Positions 29,020-37,208 of a stretch of DNA of 64,000 nucleotides are shown piece by piece. Source of the DNA: Pseudomonas hygromyciniae (lineage in GTDB: Bacteria; Pseudomonadota; Gammaproteobacteria; Pseudomonadales; Pseudomonadaceae). The stretch covers positions 2,850,501 to 2,914,500 of the forward strand of contig NZ_CP070506.1 in assembly GCF_016925675.1 (NCBI RefSeq), given 5' to 3'. The notes under the pieces are model-generated. The model was given only the letters and a program-made list of their open reading frames with translations. It did not search any database and had not been told where the DNA came from. A program made the translations under genes and the position numbers. Numbering within the stretch: the stretch's first letter is position 1; each line of letters starts with the position of its first letter.

Positions 29020-30550
29020 GAATGCCTTCGCCCCTTAGCCGTTCCAGGAGCTGCTGGATCCCAGGGAGGCGGGTTTCAACTTTGGCCAGTGCCTGATGCA
29101 GTGCCTCGTTGTACCCAGGTTTCAGGATCGTTTCGCGCCCCTGAATGAATGTATCTATGGTGCCCAACTCAGTGGTCATCGCAGTGGTCAGCGCGACGAG
29201 TGCTTTCCCATCCTTTCCTAAGGTGTCAGAGATTTTTTGGGCTCTGACCTCAATCGCTTCGAGCATTGCAACGTGAGTTCTCCAGTCATTCCCGCACAAC
29301 GGGCAAAACTTGTCGTCCGGATAGAGCTTGGCGTGCTCATCAAGCAACTGCTGCTTCAGTCAGGGCCAGTTCGGCAGCGGCACTGTCATTGGCTGTGTTC
29401 TTGATGTTCAGGTCATTACGCGCTTTGATTTGCTCTTCAAACCATTCAAGTCGACCAGCAGCCCAACTTGGCAGTGTTCGTGCCTGCTCTGCCGTGATGG
29501 CGGAAGCACCTTTCTTGACGATTTTGGCTGCTTTATCGAGCCCGTCGAGCTCCTTTTTGATCTGTTGAAGGTCATCTAGTTTGTTCAAGTCGGTGCCCAG
29601 CAGTGCCAAGCTGCTCAGCGACTCCGAGTGCGACTCGATGTCCGCATTGATGGCATCATTCTGAGCTCTGACCCGAATGGCTGCTTTCTGAGGGAGCAAG
29701 CCATTTAGCTTGCGAATGGCGTTCGAGAACTGGGTGTGAATCTCTGAGTCGTAGGTGGGGAAGGGATCTTCCTTATCCCAACCCGGCCCAACCTCAACCG
29801 TGGACAGCTTTTTGTAATCAATATTTCCCAGATCGGCTTGCACCATCGCGCGCAGGGCTGTGCACTCATTATTAAGCGCTTCTTCATCAGCTTTGCGTTT
29901 TTCGTCCCCTAAAAATTTTGTGAACCTTGTCGAGAGTGAGCGGCAATTTTCAATCTCAGCTGCAACATCGTTGATGTTGAACAGGTTGCCAAGCTGGTCT
30001 TTACGCTCGTCTACTCGCGTGTGAAGCAGTTTGTTCTGCCCTTGCTCAAGGTAGTTGAGGAAGGTGAAATTTTCCCGGAAGTTTCTGCCGAAGACTTCGT
30101 CTAGAAACTCGTTCTCACGCAGGTTGACCGGCGTGAAGGCTTTCGATTCGAAATCGGGAAGTTCATACAGCTTGAAGTGCTTGAACTTGTCGGCTCGGTT
30201 GTTCGATTTCTTGTCGAACGCTTTTACGGGCGCATGCCGGGCCAGAACCAAGCGTTTGTCCCCATCATGGAATTCGATTTTGATGCTCAGGTCTTTTTGA
30301 TCGGTGCGCTGGTTCCAGAATAGGTTGTCGTCATAGTTTGTTTTGAGCTTCGTCATCAATGTCGAAAAAAAAGATTGTCGATCCGCTTGATCTGACCCGT
30401 GAGTAACAGCTCGACAGCATCGAAGACACTGGTTTTTCCGTACCCGTTCGGCCCGTCGAGCGTTAGCAGCGATGAGGTGCCAAGATCCAAATTGATGTGT
30501 TTAAAAGCCTTAAATCGAGAAACTTCAATCCGCGCTATTTTCCATTTCAT
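29020..30550 (-). pseudogene. ABC-3C-type SMC-like ATPase, truncated by IS3 and frameshifted
   Basis: N-terminal two thirds of a RecF/SMC-like ABC ATPase. It starts MKWKIARIEVSRFKAFKHI with Walker A GPNGYGKTSVFDAVELL. A long coiled-coil region follows, carrying a zinc-hook motif FCPLCGND. Two frame changes interrupt it. One is at the T8 run (plus strand 30365-30372), where nine T would give LFFSTLMTKLKTNYDDN; the other is near 29345. Reading ends inside the IS inverted repeat, so the ABC signature, Walker B and H-loop are missing. It overlaps the middle-component gene by 26 bases. It was probably the ATPase of a three-component conflict system, now inactive. Confidence 0.75.
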
Positions 30551-31190
30551 TGCTCATCAGCTCCGTGATCAATTCTTCCGCGTTATTCGACGTGAGTTTC
30601 TGGATGACTGTGTAGGTTTCATCAAGGCCTGCTTCGGCTACGGCGTCGGCTGCTTGCAGGCGCAAGGAAATAAGCTCACGTCGGGTGAACGGGAGCTCAA
30701 GAAAAGGAAGCTTGATGAAAATCTTTGCTGCAACACTGTAGTGCGTAGCGGCCAGAGGGTCTTCCTTGTAGTTGCTGAACTGGTTCTTGTCCGAGACAGT
30801 GGCCACTAGTTCGTTGAAGGTATAGTCCTGGATGGCATGCTGCTCAGTATCGCTGTAGTAAAGTACATATTTCTTGAAAAAGTGAGGGTCCTCTTCAATC
30901 GCAAAAATCTGTTCTTCCTGGTCTTTGAATTCAGCTAGGTGGTTCAGGTGATGAATGCAGATGAGGTCACAGTTTTTCTTGAATGTTGGATGGTTCAGAA
31001 AGGAGTCGGGGGCCGATTGATTAATAAGAGTATTTAGTTCGGTGGGGCTGGGTAAGTGATCCAGCTTGTGCAAAATCGCAAAGCGGATGGCGGAGCCGGA
31101 TTCCCGAACGTAGAAGCTCGTAAGGTCGGTTTCAAAGTCTTTGGTGAATCCATGATAAATGAGAGCCTCATCAATAATTTTATTTATCAT
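30525..31190 (-). CDS. ABC-3C-like middle component
   Basis: A 221-residue soluble protein, mostly helical (KIIDEALIYHGFTKDFETDL ... FTRRELISLRLQAADAVAEA). Placement and size match the middle component (MC) of ABC three-component systems, which links the ATPase to the effector. It overlaps the effector gene by 11 bases and the ATPase by 26, a tightly coupled trio. The assignment depends on this context more than on the sequence itself. Confidence 0.6.
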   Translation of the reverse strand: MINKIIDEALIYHGFTKDFETDLTSFYVRESGSAIRFAILHKLDHLPSPTELNTLINQSAPDSFLNHPTFKKNCDLICIHHLNHLAEFKDQEEQIFAIEEDPHFFKKYVLYYSDTEQHAIQDYTFNELVATVSDKNQFSNYKEDPLAATHYSVAAKIFIKLPFLELPFTRRELISLRLQAADAVAEAGLDETYTVIQKLTSNNAEELITELMSNEMENSAD

Positions 31191-32409
31191 TCAAGCGAGC
31201 CTCTGCGTCCTCTTTAGTCACGATGCTTAAACAAAATGATTTGAGAATGTTGCTGTCAATGCGGTCTCTGACCTGCTGATCGTCAAGGTCGTTGGGGTGC
31301 GTGAACTTGGTATTGATGATGAAAGACTCGGAAGATCTGCTGGGGATGAGGTTGTTGTACTCAAACAGCAGCTTGAGTAAATCTCCGTTGGTATCCATCT
31401 CTCCCAGCAGGTCTACAGTGCAACCCTCGTGGTCATCAACGAAGGGAAGGTCGAGGGCCGTCGGAAGATAGAATCGCTTGTCACTGTCCAGATAGTGCGG
31501 GAATTGTTTAAAAATCGGCTCAATCGACATGTCCTCGATAAGGCCGGAATAACGCCGGATATCTGCTTTTTGTATGCTGGAGAAACGCTCTGATGGCTTT
31601 ATCAATTGACAAAGCGTCTGCATGTCGCTGGCTTCTGAATCCCGAATATGTTCGAAGAGCCGACGCGCTCGCCCGTACGAGGCGTCGCTCATACCAGGTA
31701 AGGCTTGATCGAGTCTGTCTTCTAGATGACTGTGCAGCTTTGCCTTCAGATCGATCGCATAATACTCAGTGTTGTTGTATGGGTTCTTGTTAACAATGTC
31801 GTCTATTAGGCTCTGAGCTGTAATACGGCTTTCATACGCTGCCTTGTTGGCCTTTTCTCGGTCGACCTGTACCATTCGGTGAATCGCGACTGCTTGTGTG
31901 CTTATCTTTTCAGACAGAAGGCAGTAGTTGTAGTGCAAGAGCTCGTCGGTTAGCAGGATGGAGTTGCTGCTGCATATTTCTTTGATAACAGCTTTTGTGA
32001 GGCCTTCGATCTCGCCTAGACCGCAATATTTGTTGTTCCCGTACGAGTAGAGTTTAACCAGCTCGTTGTTCTTTCCGGTGTAATCATCGGTATCGTTGAG
32101 TTGGACCGATACATGGAAGTATCGTGATACGCCTTTAACTCGATCGTACTCGACAGCAGAAGATTTTTCCAGTGCCTCGATATACTCGCTTTTGTACGTG
32201 CCAATCTTGGCTTTTACTTGATGGGCGCTTACAAGTGCGCCGCTTTTGTAAATGGCGAAATCGTCGCTGCTATCTAGTTGAAGCTCAAAATCTAAGTCGC
32301 CCTGATGGATTAACTTGAGGGAGTGATAGAGTGCAATTTTCCCTTGGTAGACGTAGCCGCTCCACGTAGACACAGCGGTGGCTGGATAGCCTTTGCTCTT
32401 GACGCTCAC
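31180..32409 (-). CDS. ABC-3C-like effector with nuclease-type N-terminus
   Basis: A 409-residue protein from a GTG at 32409 with an AAGGGAG site (another in-frame GTG lies at 32424). Near the N-terminus STWSGYVYQGKIALYHSL resembles the opening of ABC-3C and related effector proteins. It is followed by a restriction-nuclease-like core, DDFAIYKSGALVSAHQVKAK, where D-x(n)-Q-x-K would be the active site, as in DUF4297-type nucleases. The C-terminal 200 residues are helical and would be the CTD that docks on the other components. It is the first gene of the trio. GC is low relative to the chromosome. Confidence 0.62.
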   Translation of the reverse strand: MSVKSKGYPATAVSTWSGYVYQGKIALYHSLKLIHQGDLDFELQLDSSDDFAIYKSGALVSAHQVKAKIGTYKSEYIEALEKSSAVEYDRVKGVSRYFHVSVQLNDTDDYTGKNNELVKLYSYGNNKYCGLGEIEGLTKAVIKEICSSNSILLTDELLHYNYCLLSEKISTQAVAIHRMVQVDREKANKAAYESRITAQSLIDDIVNKNPYNNTEYYAIDLKAKLHSHLEDRLDQALPGMSDASYGRARRLFEHIRDSEASDMQTLCQLIKPSERFSSIQKADIRRYSGLIEDMSIEPIFKQFPHYLDSDKRFYLPTALDLPFVDDHEGCTVDLLGEMDTNGDLLKLLFEYNNLIPSRSSESFIINTKFTHPNDLDDQQVRDRIDSNILKSFCLSIVTKEDAEARLNDK

Positions 32410-32768
32410 GTTGACTCCCTTCACGTATAGATATGATACTCATAAATGGCACAAAGATATCACCATGTAAATGTCGTCTTGTAAACCACAGATTGGAGAG
32501 ATTCTGTTGGTTTTCTGACGCCGGAAAGTTGTTCTATTGCTTGGCTTTAACGTTTAAGCGCGGTGGTCTAGTGATACTGCGATACGCGAAAAGTGCGGTT
32601 TGATGGGCTGGATTTAAGATTAAGCTATTAATTTATATAGGCTTTGCCAGGATGTAGATTTTTTTGACGATGACCAAGTCAGCGACTTCTTCACCATCGG
32701 TGAACCTCGGCGGTTTCAAGAGGGGATGGACGTGTCCTGCGTCCGCAGGAAGTCGAAGAGCGGCATAC
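32410..32768. other. Gap between the ABC-3C trio and the AddAB-PLD operon
   Basis: AT-rich sequence that should hold the promoter of the ABC-3C trio near 32425-32480. The part next to the PLD gene (32633-32766) contains a possible small frame listed separately. Nothing else is recognised. Confidence 0.5.
32633..32766 (-). other. Possible small or frameshifted ORF after the PLD gene
   Basis: An ATG follows the PLD stop by two bases and encodes MPLFDFLRTQDTSIPS before a stop. In the next frame the sequence continues as LLKPPRFTDGEEVADLVIVK to 32633. One extra C near the stop would make a 44-residue protein; alternatively it is an unused tail. Only the coupling and composition support it. Confidence 0.22.
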
Positions 32769-33980
32769 TCAACGGGGCGTGTAGTAGATGGCGTCCAGAA
32801 GCGCTGCACGTCCCAACCAGATTTCTGCGTCAGCCGCATTGCTCGGCTGCGGATGTCTCCACCACGGATCACCGTGCATCGGCTCAATGATGCGCTGCCA
32901 GTAGTTCTCCAGGTTCGTTGTGCTCGGGCTGACACCGAAGTTTTCGCACAAGTCCTTCCGGTTGGCCGAATCAATGCACACGAATGCGTCAGGCCGCTTC
33001 ATCGCCAAGAGCCTAGTCGCGGTCGGTAGTCCGCCGACTCGCCCGTCCTGATCGAAGGCTGCTCTGAACGCTTTGCAGTAGCGGTCGTAGTCGCCCTGCG
33101 TGACCGCGCCCATCAACGGGATGAAATCGAGGGCGTGGGAGAGACCTGTGGGCGCTTCGATGACCAGGTTCGCGAACGTCCCACTTGCGCCCATGCTCCC
33201 GAAAAGCCCGTAGTCCACGCCTGGCTGCTGAGACTTCTTGCGCCCGAGAGTGCCGGCGACCAGCTTGCGGTCGTCCTCGTTCCACTTCGCGTAGGGTATG
33301 CCAGTCGCGAAAAGGGCGCGAGCCTTTGTCAGAACGCCCAAGCGCTCCTTAAACAGGTGCGCAGACGGGTGTGATGAGCTTCGGACCTGCACGAGGTAGT
33401 CCGCCCAGCTCATATCATGTGGCGCGCGCTTGGTATTCGGCTTAGAAGGTGGCCGAACGTCAGCGAACTTGATCAGTTCCTGTCGCGCAGCCGTCTTAGC
33501 TGCGTACTGGTGACGGTACCGAAAGAGGAACTCGTGAGAGATGTCCTCCGCCCCCTTCCACGCTTCTGCGACGAAGCGACTGAGCTCTAGCAGCGCTGCA
33601 TCGTCGAGCGAGCCATCAAGCAGCACGCTCGCCTCGACGTTTCGGATCATCGCCGCCTTCGTGAGATTTGGGCTCCCGACCACGCAGCGTATGCGTTGCC
33701 CGTTACGAAACAGGTAGACCTTCGGGTGGAACAGGTCGCCCGTAGGAGGAACGACGGCTGCGGCCGCTAGCGCTGCCGCCCGCTCAAGCACCTCGGGCTG
33801 CGTCTGGAACATATGAGTGCCGACAACGAAGTTCTCGAACTTCGAGCTGTCTTTCATCGCTGCCTCGAAGACTGCGTTCTCGGTCGCCCAGGCTACTGCC
33901 CATTGCATCGACTCGCAGTTCTCAACCAGTGCTATGAGTGTCGATTGCGTCTGCGAAGCCGACAGGAACTTCACATCCAT
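32769..33980 (-). CDS. Phospholipase-D-fold protein of the AddAB-like operon
   Basis: A 403-residue protein. Residues 1-150 form a PLD-like domain with the half-site HPKVYLFRNG followed by GSPNLTKAA (HxK plus the GSxN element). Only one clear HKD half is visible, so it would act as a dimer, as in Nuc/BfiI-type nucleases. The C-terminal half (MKRPDAFVCIDSANRKDLCE ... EIWLGRAALLDAIYY) resembles a domain found in predicted restriction/defence proteins. It follows the helicase gene by 54 bases on the same strand, making it the third gene of that operon. Confidence 0.78.
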   Translation of the reverse strand: MDVKFLSASQTQSTLIALVENCESMQWAVAWATENAVFEAAMKDSSKFENFVVGTHMFQTQPEVLERAAALAAAAVVPPTGDLFHPKVYLFRNGQRIRCVVGSPNLTKAAMIRNVEASVLLDGSLDDAALLELSRFVAEAWKGAEDISHEFLFRYRHQYAAKTAARQELIKFADVRPPSKPNTKRAPHDMSWADYLVQVRSSSHPSAHLFKERLGVLTKARALFATGIPYAKWNEDDRKLVAGTLGRKKSQQPGVDYGLFGSMGASGTFANLVIEAPTGLSHALDFIPLMGAVTQGDYDRYCKAFRAAFDQDGRVGGLPTATRLLAMKRPDAFVCIDSANRKDLCENFGVSPSTTNLENYWQRIIEPMHGDPWWRHPQPSNAADAEIWLGRAALLDAIYYTPR

Positions 33981-34034
33981 CTCTGCTTTTCCTCGTGTTT
34001 CTATTTAACTAAGTCCAGTGGGCTTCTAGGAGCG

Positions 34035-37000
34035 TCAGCAGAGGCGGACTGCTCGTGCAGCGACCGGCATGTAGAGCCATCGCTCGCTCACGGGCTTGCC
34101 GGTCGCGTTGAGAAGGGCATGACCATAGGACTCGAGCTGCGGGCCGTGCTCAGCCACCAGGTCCTCGTCTCTGGCTGAGCCACCGGGGTTCGACTTGTGG
34201 TCCATGAGAATCCAACTATCTGGCAGTTCAACCAGCAAGTCGATGCGGCCCCGGATACGAGTGCCGTTAGGGCCATTGGCTTCGATGGGCACTTCGACGT
34301 AAACGGGACAGGCAGGCCAGCGCTTGGCTACCCAAGCTTGGAACGCTCTGGCCTGGGCGCAAACGGCTTCCTTATCCACAGAATGAGCCACGGCCCAGGT
34401 TATCAGGATTCGTTCGACGTCAGGGGCTGAAATCCCGCCAAGCACGCCGGCGCGAGCGATGCACAGGTGGAGCGCCGTGCCCAGCGATGCCATGTCGGGC
34501 TTGCCCGCCAAGCTTAGCCGGACTCCTACTGCGTCAGTCTCGACTACCTTGAACGTGCCGCCCGAGGCAGAACTCGGTCGATGCCACAACGGCTCGGCCT
34601 GCACGCGCGGACGAGCTGTGAACCAGCGGCAGGCCTCGGAGGCTTTGGCAGGTGGTTCGGTTGAGCAGTCATCCTTGTTCCACGACCTCGATAATCTGGA
34701 GAGCTGCTGGCCGTCGGGTATCGCTATGGTTCCTGAGTCGCCGAACAACAGGTCGGCTGCGCCTTGAATTTCGCCGACCCAGGCGCGCCCCGCCCCTGAC
34801 TTGCGAACGAACGACACTGCGACGTTCATATCACGCGCGCGGGTCAGGCCCACATAGAGAAGGCGCTTGTTCTCCGCCAGGGCTTCTGCCTGCATGGCTT
34901 GACCAGTGGCGCTGGCTTCGGCGTTGAGGGCGGCTTGGGGCTGGGACCGCTTGCCCCAGGTCTTCAGCCAGCAGTGTACGAAGCGGTTGGCGAGCGGCTG
35001 CTGCGGATCGAAGCCCCCAACTGTCCTCGCGCGCACGCCCCAAAGTGAACTGCGTGCTGTCGCATCGAGGCTTGTCAGCACGACGATTGGCCACTCCAGC
35101 CCCTTGGCCCCGTGATAGGTGAGGACTGAGACCGAGTTGTCTTCTGAAATGGCCCGGTTATCGTCCTCTGCGCTGGCGAGTTCGTCCAGCCAACGAAGCA
35201 TGCCGCTGACGGTCGCCGGTCGCTTCGCGGCGACACACTCGTCCTCGAAGGTCTTTCCGAGCTCGACCAGTGCCTCGACATTGGACAGCCTATTGCGGCT
35301 CTCGTGAGGGGAGGTGGACCATTGGCCGACCAGCCGCACCACTTGGGACTCGGCAGCAGCAAGTCGCAGTACTTCCTGTGGCGTCAAAGCCATTAGCGTT
35401 GGACGCAGCTCTTCCAATCGGGCCAGTAGCGGATGGGCGCTGTCACCCTTCGTCAGCCACTCGTGTGACCTCACCCCATCGGTGGCTAGGTATTGCAGCC
35501 TGTCTGCAAGCCAGGTCTCGATCGGAGTGCCATCGGCCAGGGTTAGAACCAGCGCCGTGGCGACGGTGTCGGTTGGGTCGTTCATGCGCCTCAGACAGGC
35601 CATGACATAGATGGCTTCGGCAGTCCCCAACAAGCCGGAACGTGGGCTGGCTGACGGGATGCCCCAGCGCGTGAGCGACGTGACGGCAAATTCGACCTGG
35701 TCGTTGTAGCGACACAGCACTCCGACATCGCCGGCCTGAATCGGACGGAGCTCCTTGGTGTCCTTGTCTTCGACCTTAACCCCGGACTCGAGCAGCTCGC
35801 GGATGGCCTGGCCAAGGCCTAGGTAGTCCGAGTCGTTTCGGCTGCTCTCGAAGTTCCAGTTCAACAGCGCGGGCTGGTCCGGGATGTCCTTCCGCAGAGG
35901 CTGCAACCGAACCTGCTCAGGCGTCAGGTCGGGCTCGAACGCAGAGTTGAATACACTATTAGTGAGCAAGACCTGGCTTTCGGTGGAGCGCCTGGAGGTG
36001 TCCAGAGCCTTCCCTATGACTCCGCCCCAGCCCTTGATGGCGCTGAGAACGCCGGAAATGAGGCTTGAGTCAGTTCCGCGGAAGCCGTAGATAGCCTGCT
36101 TGGGGTCGCCGACCCACACCGACTTCTTAGCCAGTTTGGCCAGCTCGACGAAAAGCGCCAGTTGGAGCGGGCTGGTGTCCTGGAACTCATCGACCATGAT
36201 GAGATCCAGTTCTGCTGCCAACACTTCACGGACGGCTGGCTTTGTCCTCAATGCACGTAGCAGCAACACCTCTTGGTCGCTGAAGTCGACTGCACCCAGC
36301 GCCTTCTTGGCCTGCTCGTAGGCGTCGAGAACGTCGGCGGCCAGCTTGAACACCTTGTCAAGGTACCGACGGACCTCGGCATGAAAGGCCGGGTGAGACT
36401 CGTGGGCCTGAGCTGCGGACTTGACTGGTGCCACGATATCCCTGACCTTAGCGCCGGCGTCAAACCCTGCTGCGCCGATCCAGTCGGGCCAGCACCAGCG
36501 TCCTTCACGGAAGAGGCGATCCAGTTTTTGCAGCCCGTCGAGGCCTTTTAAGAGGTTGTCTGCAACTTTGGCGCCGACAGCCTGCTGCTGTTCTACGTAG
36601 GCGGTTACTTCTTGGTGCGCCTTGGCCAGCGCGGTGGCCAACGCCATGGTCGGGTTCAGCCCCGCAGTTGGAACAGGCCAGTTCGCGAGCATAGCGTCCG
36701 CGTTCTGAGTACCCATCACGCGAAGCGCCCCTGGCTCAATGTCGTTATCGAGCGCGGCCTTGACGACAGCCTCAACAGTCTTGGACCAGTCCGCCTGTTC
36801 GATGCCGAACCGCTCTGTGAGCCAAACTAGTTCCGCTTGTGCGTCGGCATCCATCGACTCGGCCAGCGTGGCTTTGAGCAGTCTCTTGGATTGACCTTCA
36901 CCCAGGACAGTCTGGTCGGGAGACAGGCCCAACTCGAAGCAGAACCGCTTGAGCATCTGACCGCAGACACTGTTGACGGTGCCCAAGCGGGCTTGGCCTA

Positions 37001-37208
37001 TGGCGGTGGCGAGGTCGATACGGCCCTTTTCAAGAAGCCAGGAGCGGGCGCGTTCGCGCAGCTCGGTAGCGGCCTTCACCGTGAAGGTCGTGGCCAAGAT
37101 GGCGTGAGGCCGTGCCGTGCCAGATTCGAGGGCTTGTGCGAGAGTTTCGGTCAGCTTGTAGGTCTTGCCACTGCCGGCACCTGCGCTGATGAATTCGATG
37201 TTGTTCAT
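34035..37208 (-). CDS. AddA/RecB-like UvrD-family helicase-nuclease
   Basis: A 1057-residue superfamily 1 helicase fused to a nuclease. In order: Walker A SAGAGSGKTYKLTETL at the N-terminus, TTFTVKAATELRERA (Ia), VDEFQDTSPLQLALF (Walker B), GDPKQAIYGFRG (III), LTYHGAKGLEWPIVV (V) and LYVGLTRARD (VI). A C-terminal PD-(D/E)xK domain follows with GRIDLLVELP, ILMDHKS and a Q..Y pair. The start at 37208 overlaps the stop of the AddB-like gene by one base (TGATG). Chromosomal pseudomonads normally use RecBCD, so an island-borne AddA-like enzyme is an extra activity, probably aimed at foreign DNA. GC content is high, unlike the ABC-3C genes beside it. Confidence 0.9.
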   Translation of the reverse strand: MNNIEFISAGAGSGKTYKLTETLAQALESGTARPHAILATTFTVKAATELRERARSWLLEKGRIDLATAIGQARLGTVNSVCGQMLKRFCFELGLSPDQTVLGEGQSKRLLKATLAESMDADAQAELVWLTERFGIEQADWSKTVEAVVKAALDNDIEPGALRVMGTQNADAMLANWPVPTAGLNPTMALATALAKAHQEVTAYVEQQQAVGAKVADNLLKGLDGLQKLDRLFREGRWCWPDWIGAAGFDAGAKVRDIVAPVKSAAQAHESHPAFHAEVRRYLDKVFKLAADVLDAYEQAKKALGAVDFSDQEVLLLRALRTKPAVREVLAAELDLIMVDEFQDTSPLQLALFVELAKLAKKSVWVGDPKQAIYGFRGTDSSLISGVLSAIKGWGGVIGKALDTSRRSTESQVLLTNSVFNSAFEPDLTPEQVRLQPLRKDIPDQPALLNWNFESSRNDSDYLGLGQAIRELLESGVKVEDKDTKELRPIQAGDVGVLCRYNDQVEFAVTSLTRWGIPSASPRSGLLGTAEAIYVMACLRRMNDPTDTVATALVLTLADGTPIETWLADRLQYLATDGVRSHEWLTKGDSAHPLLARLEELRPTLMALTPQEVLRLAAAESQVVRLVGQWSTSPHESRNRLSNVEALVELGKTFEDECVAAKRPATVSGMLRWLDELASAEDDNRAISEDNSVSVLTYHGAKGLEWPIVVLTSLDATARSSLWGVRARTVGGFDPQQPLANRFVHCWLKTWGKRSQPQAALNAEASATGQAMQAEALAENKRLLYVGLTRARDMNVAVSFVRKSGAGRAWVGEIQGAADLLFGDSGTIAIPDGQQLSRLSRSWNKDDCSTEPPAKASEACRWFTARPRVQAEPLWHRPSSASGGTFKVVETDAVGVRLSLAGKPDMASLGTALHLCIARAGVLGGISAPDVERILITWAVAHSVDKEAVCAQARAFQAWVAKRWPACPVYVEVPIEANGPNGTRIRGRIDLLVELPDSWILMDHKSNPGGSARDEDLVAEHGPQLESYGHALLNATGKPVSERWLYMPVAARAVRLC

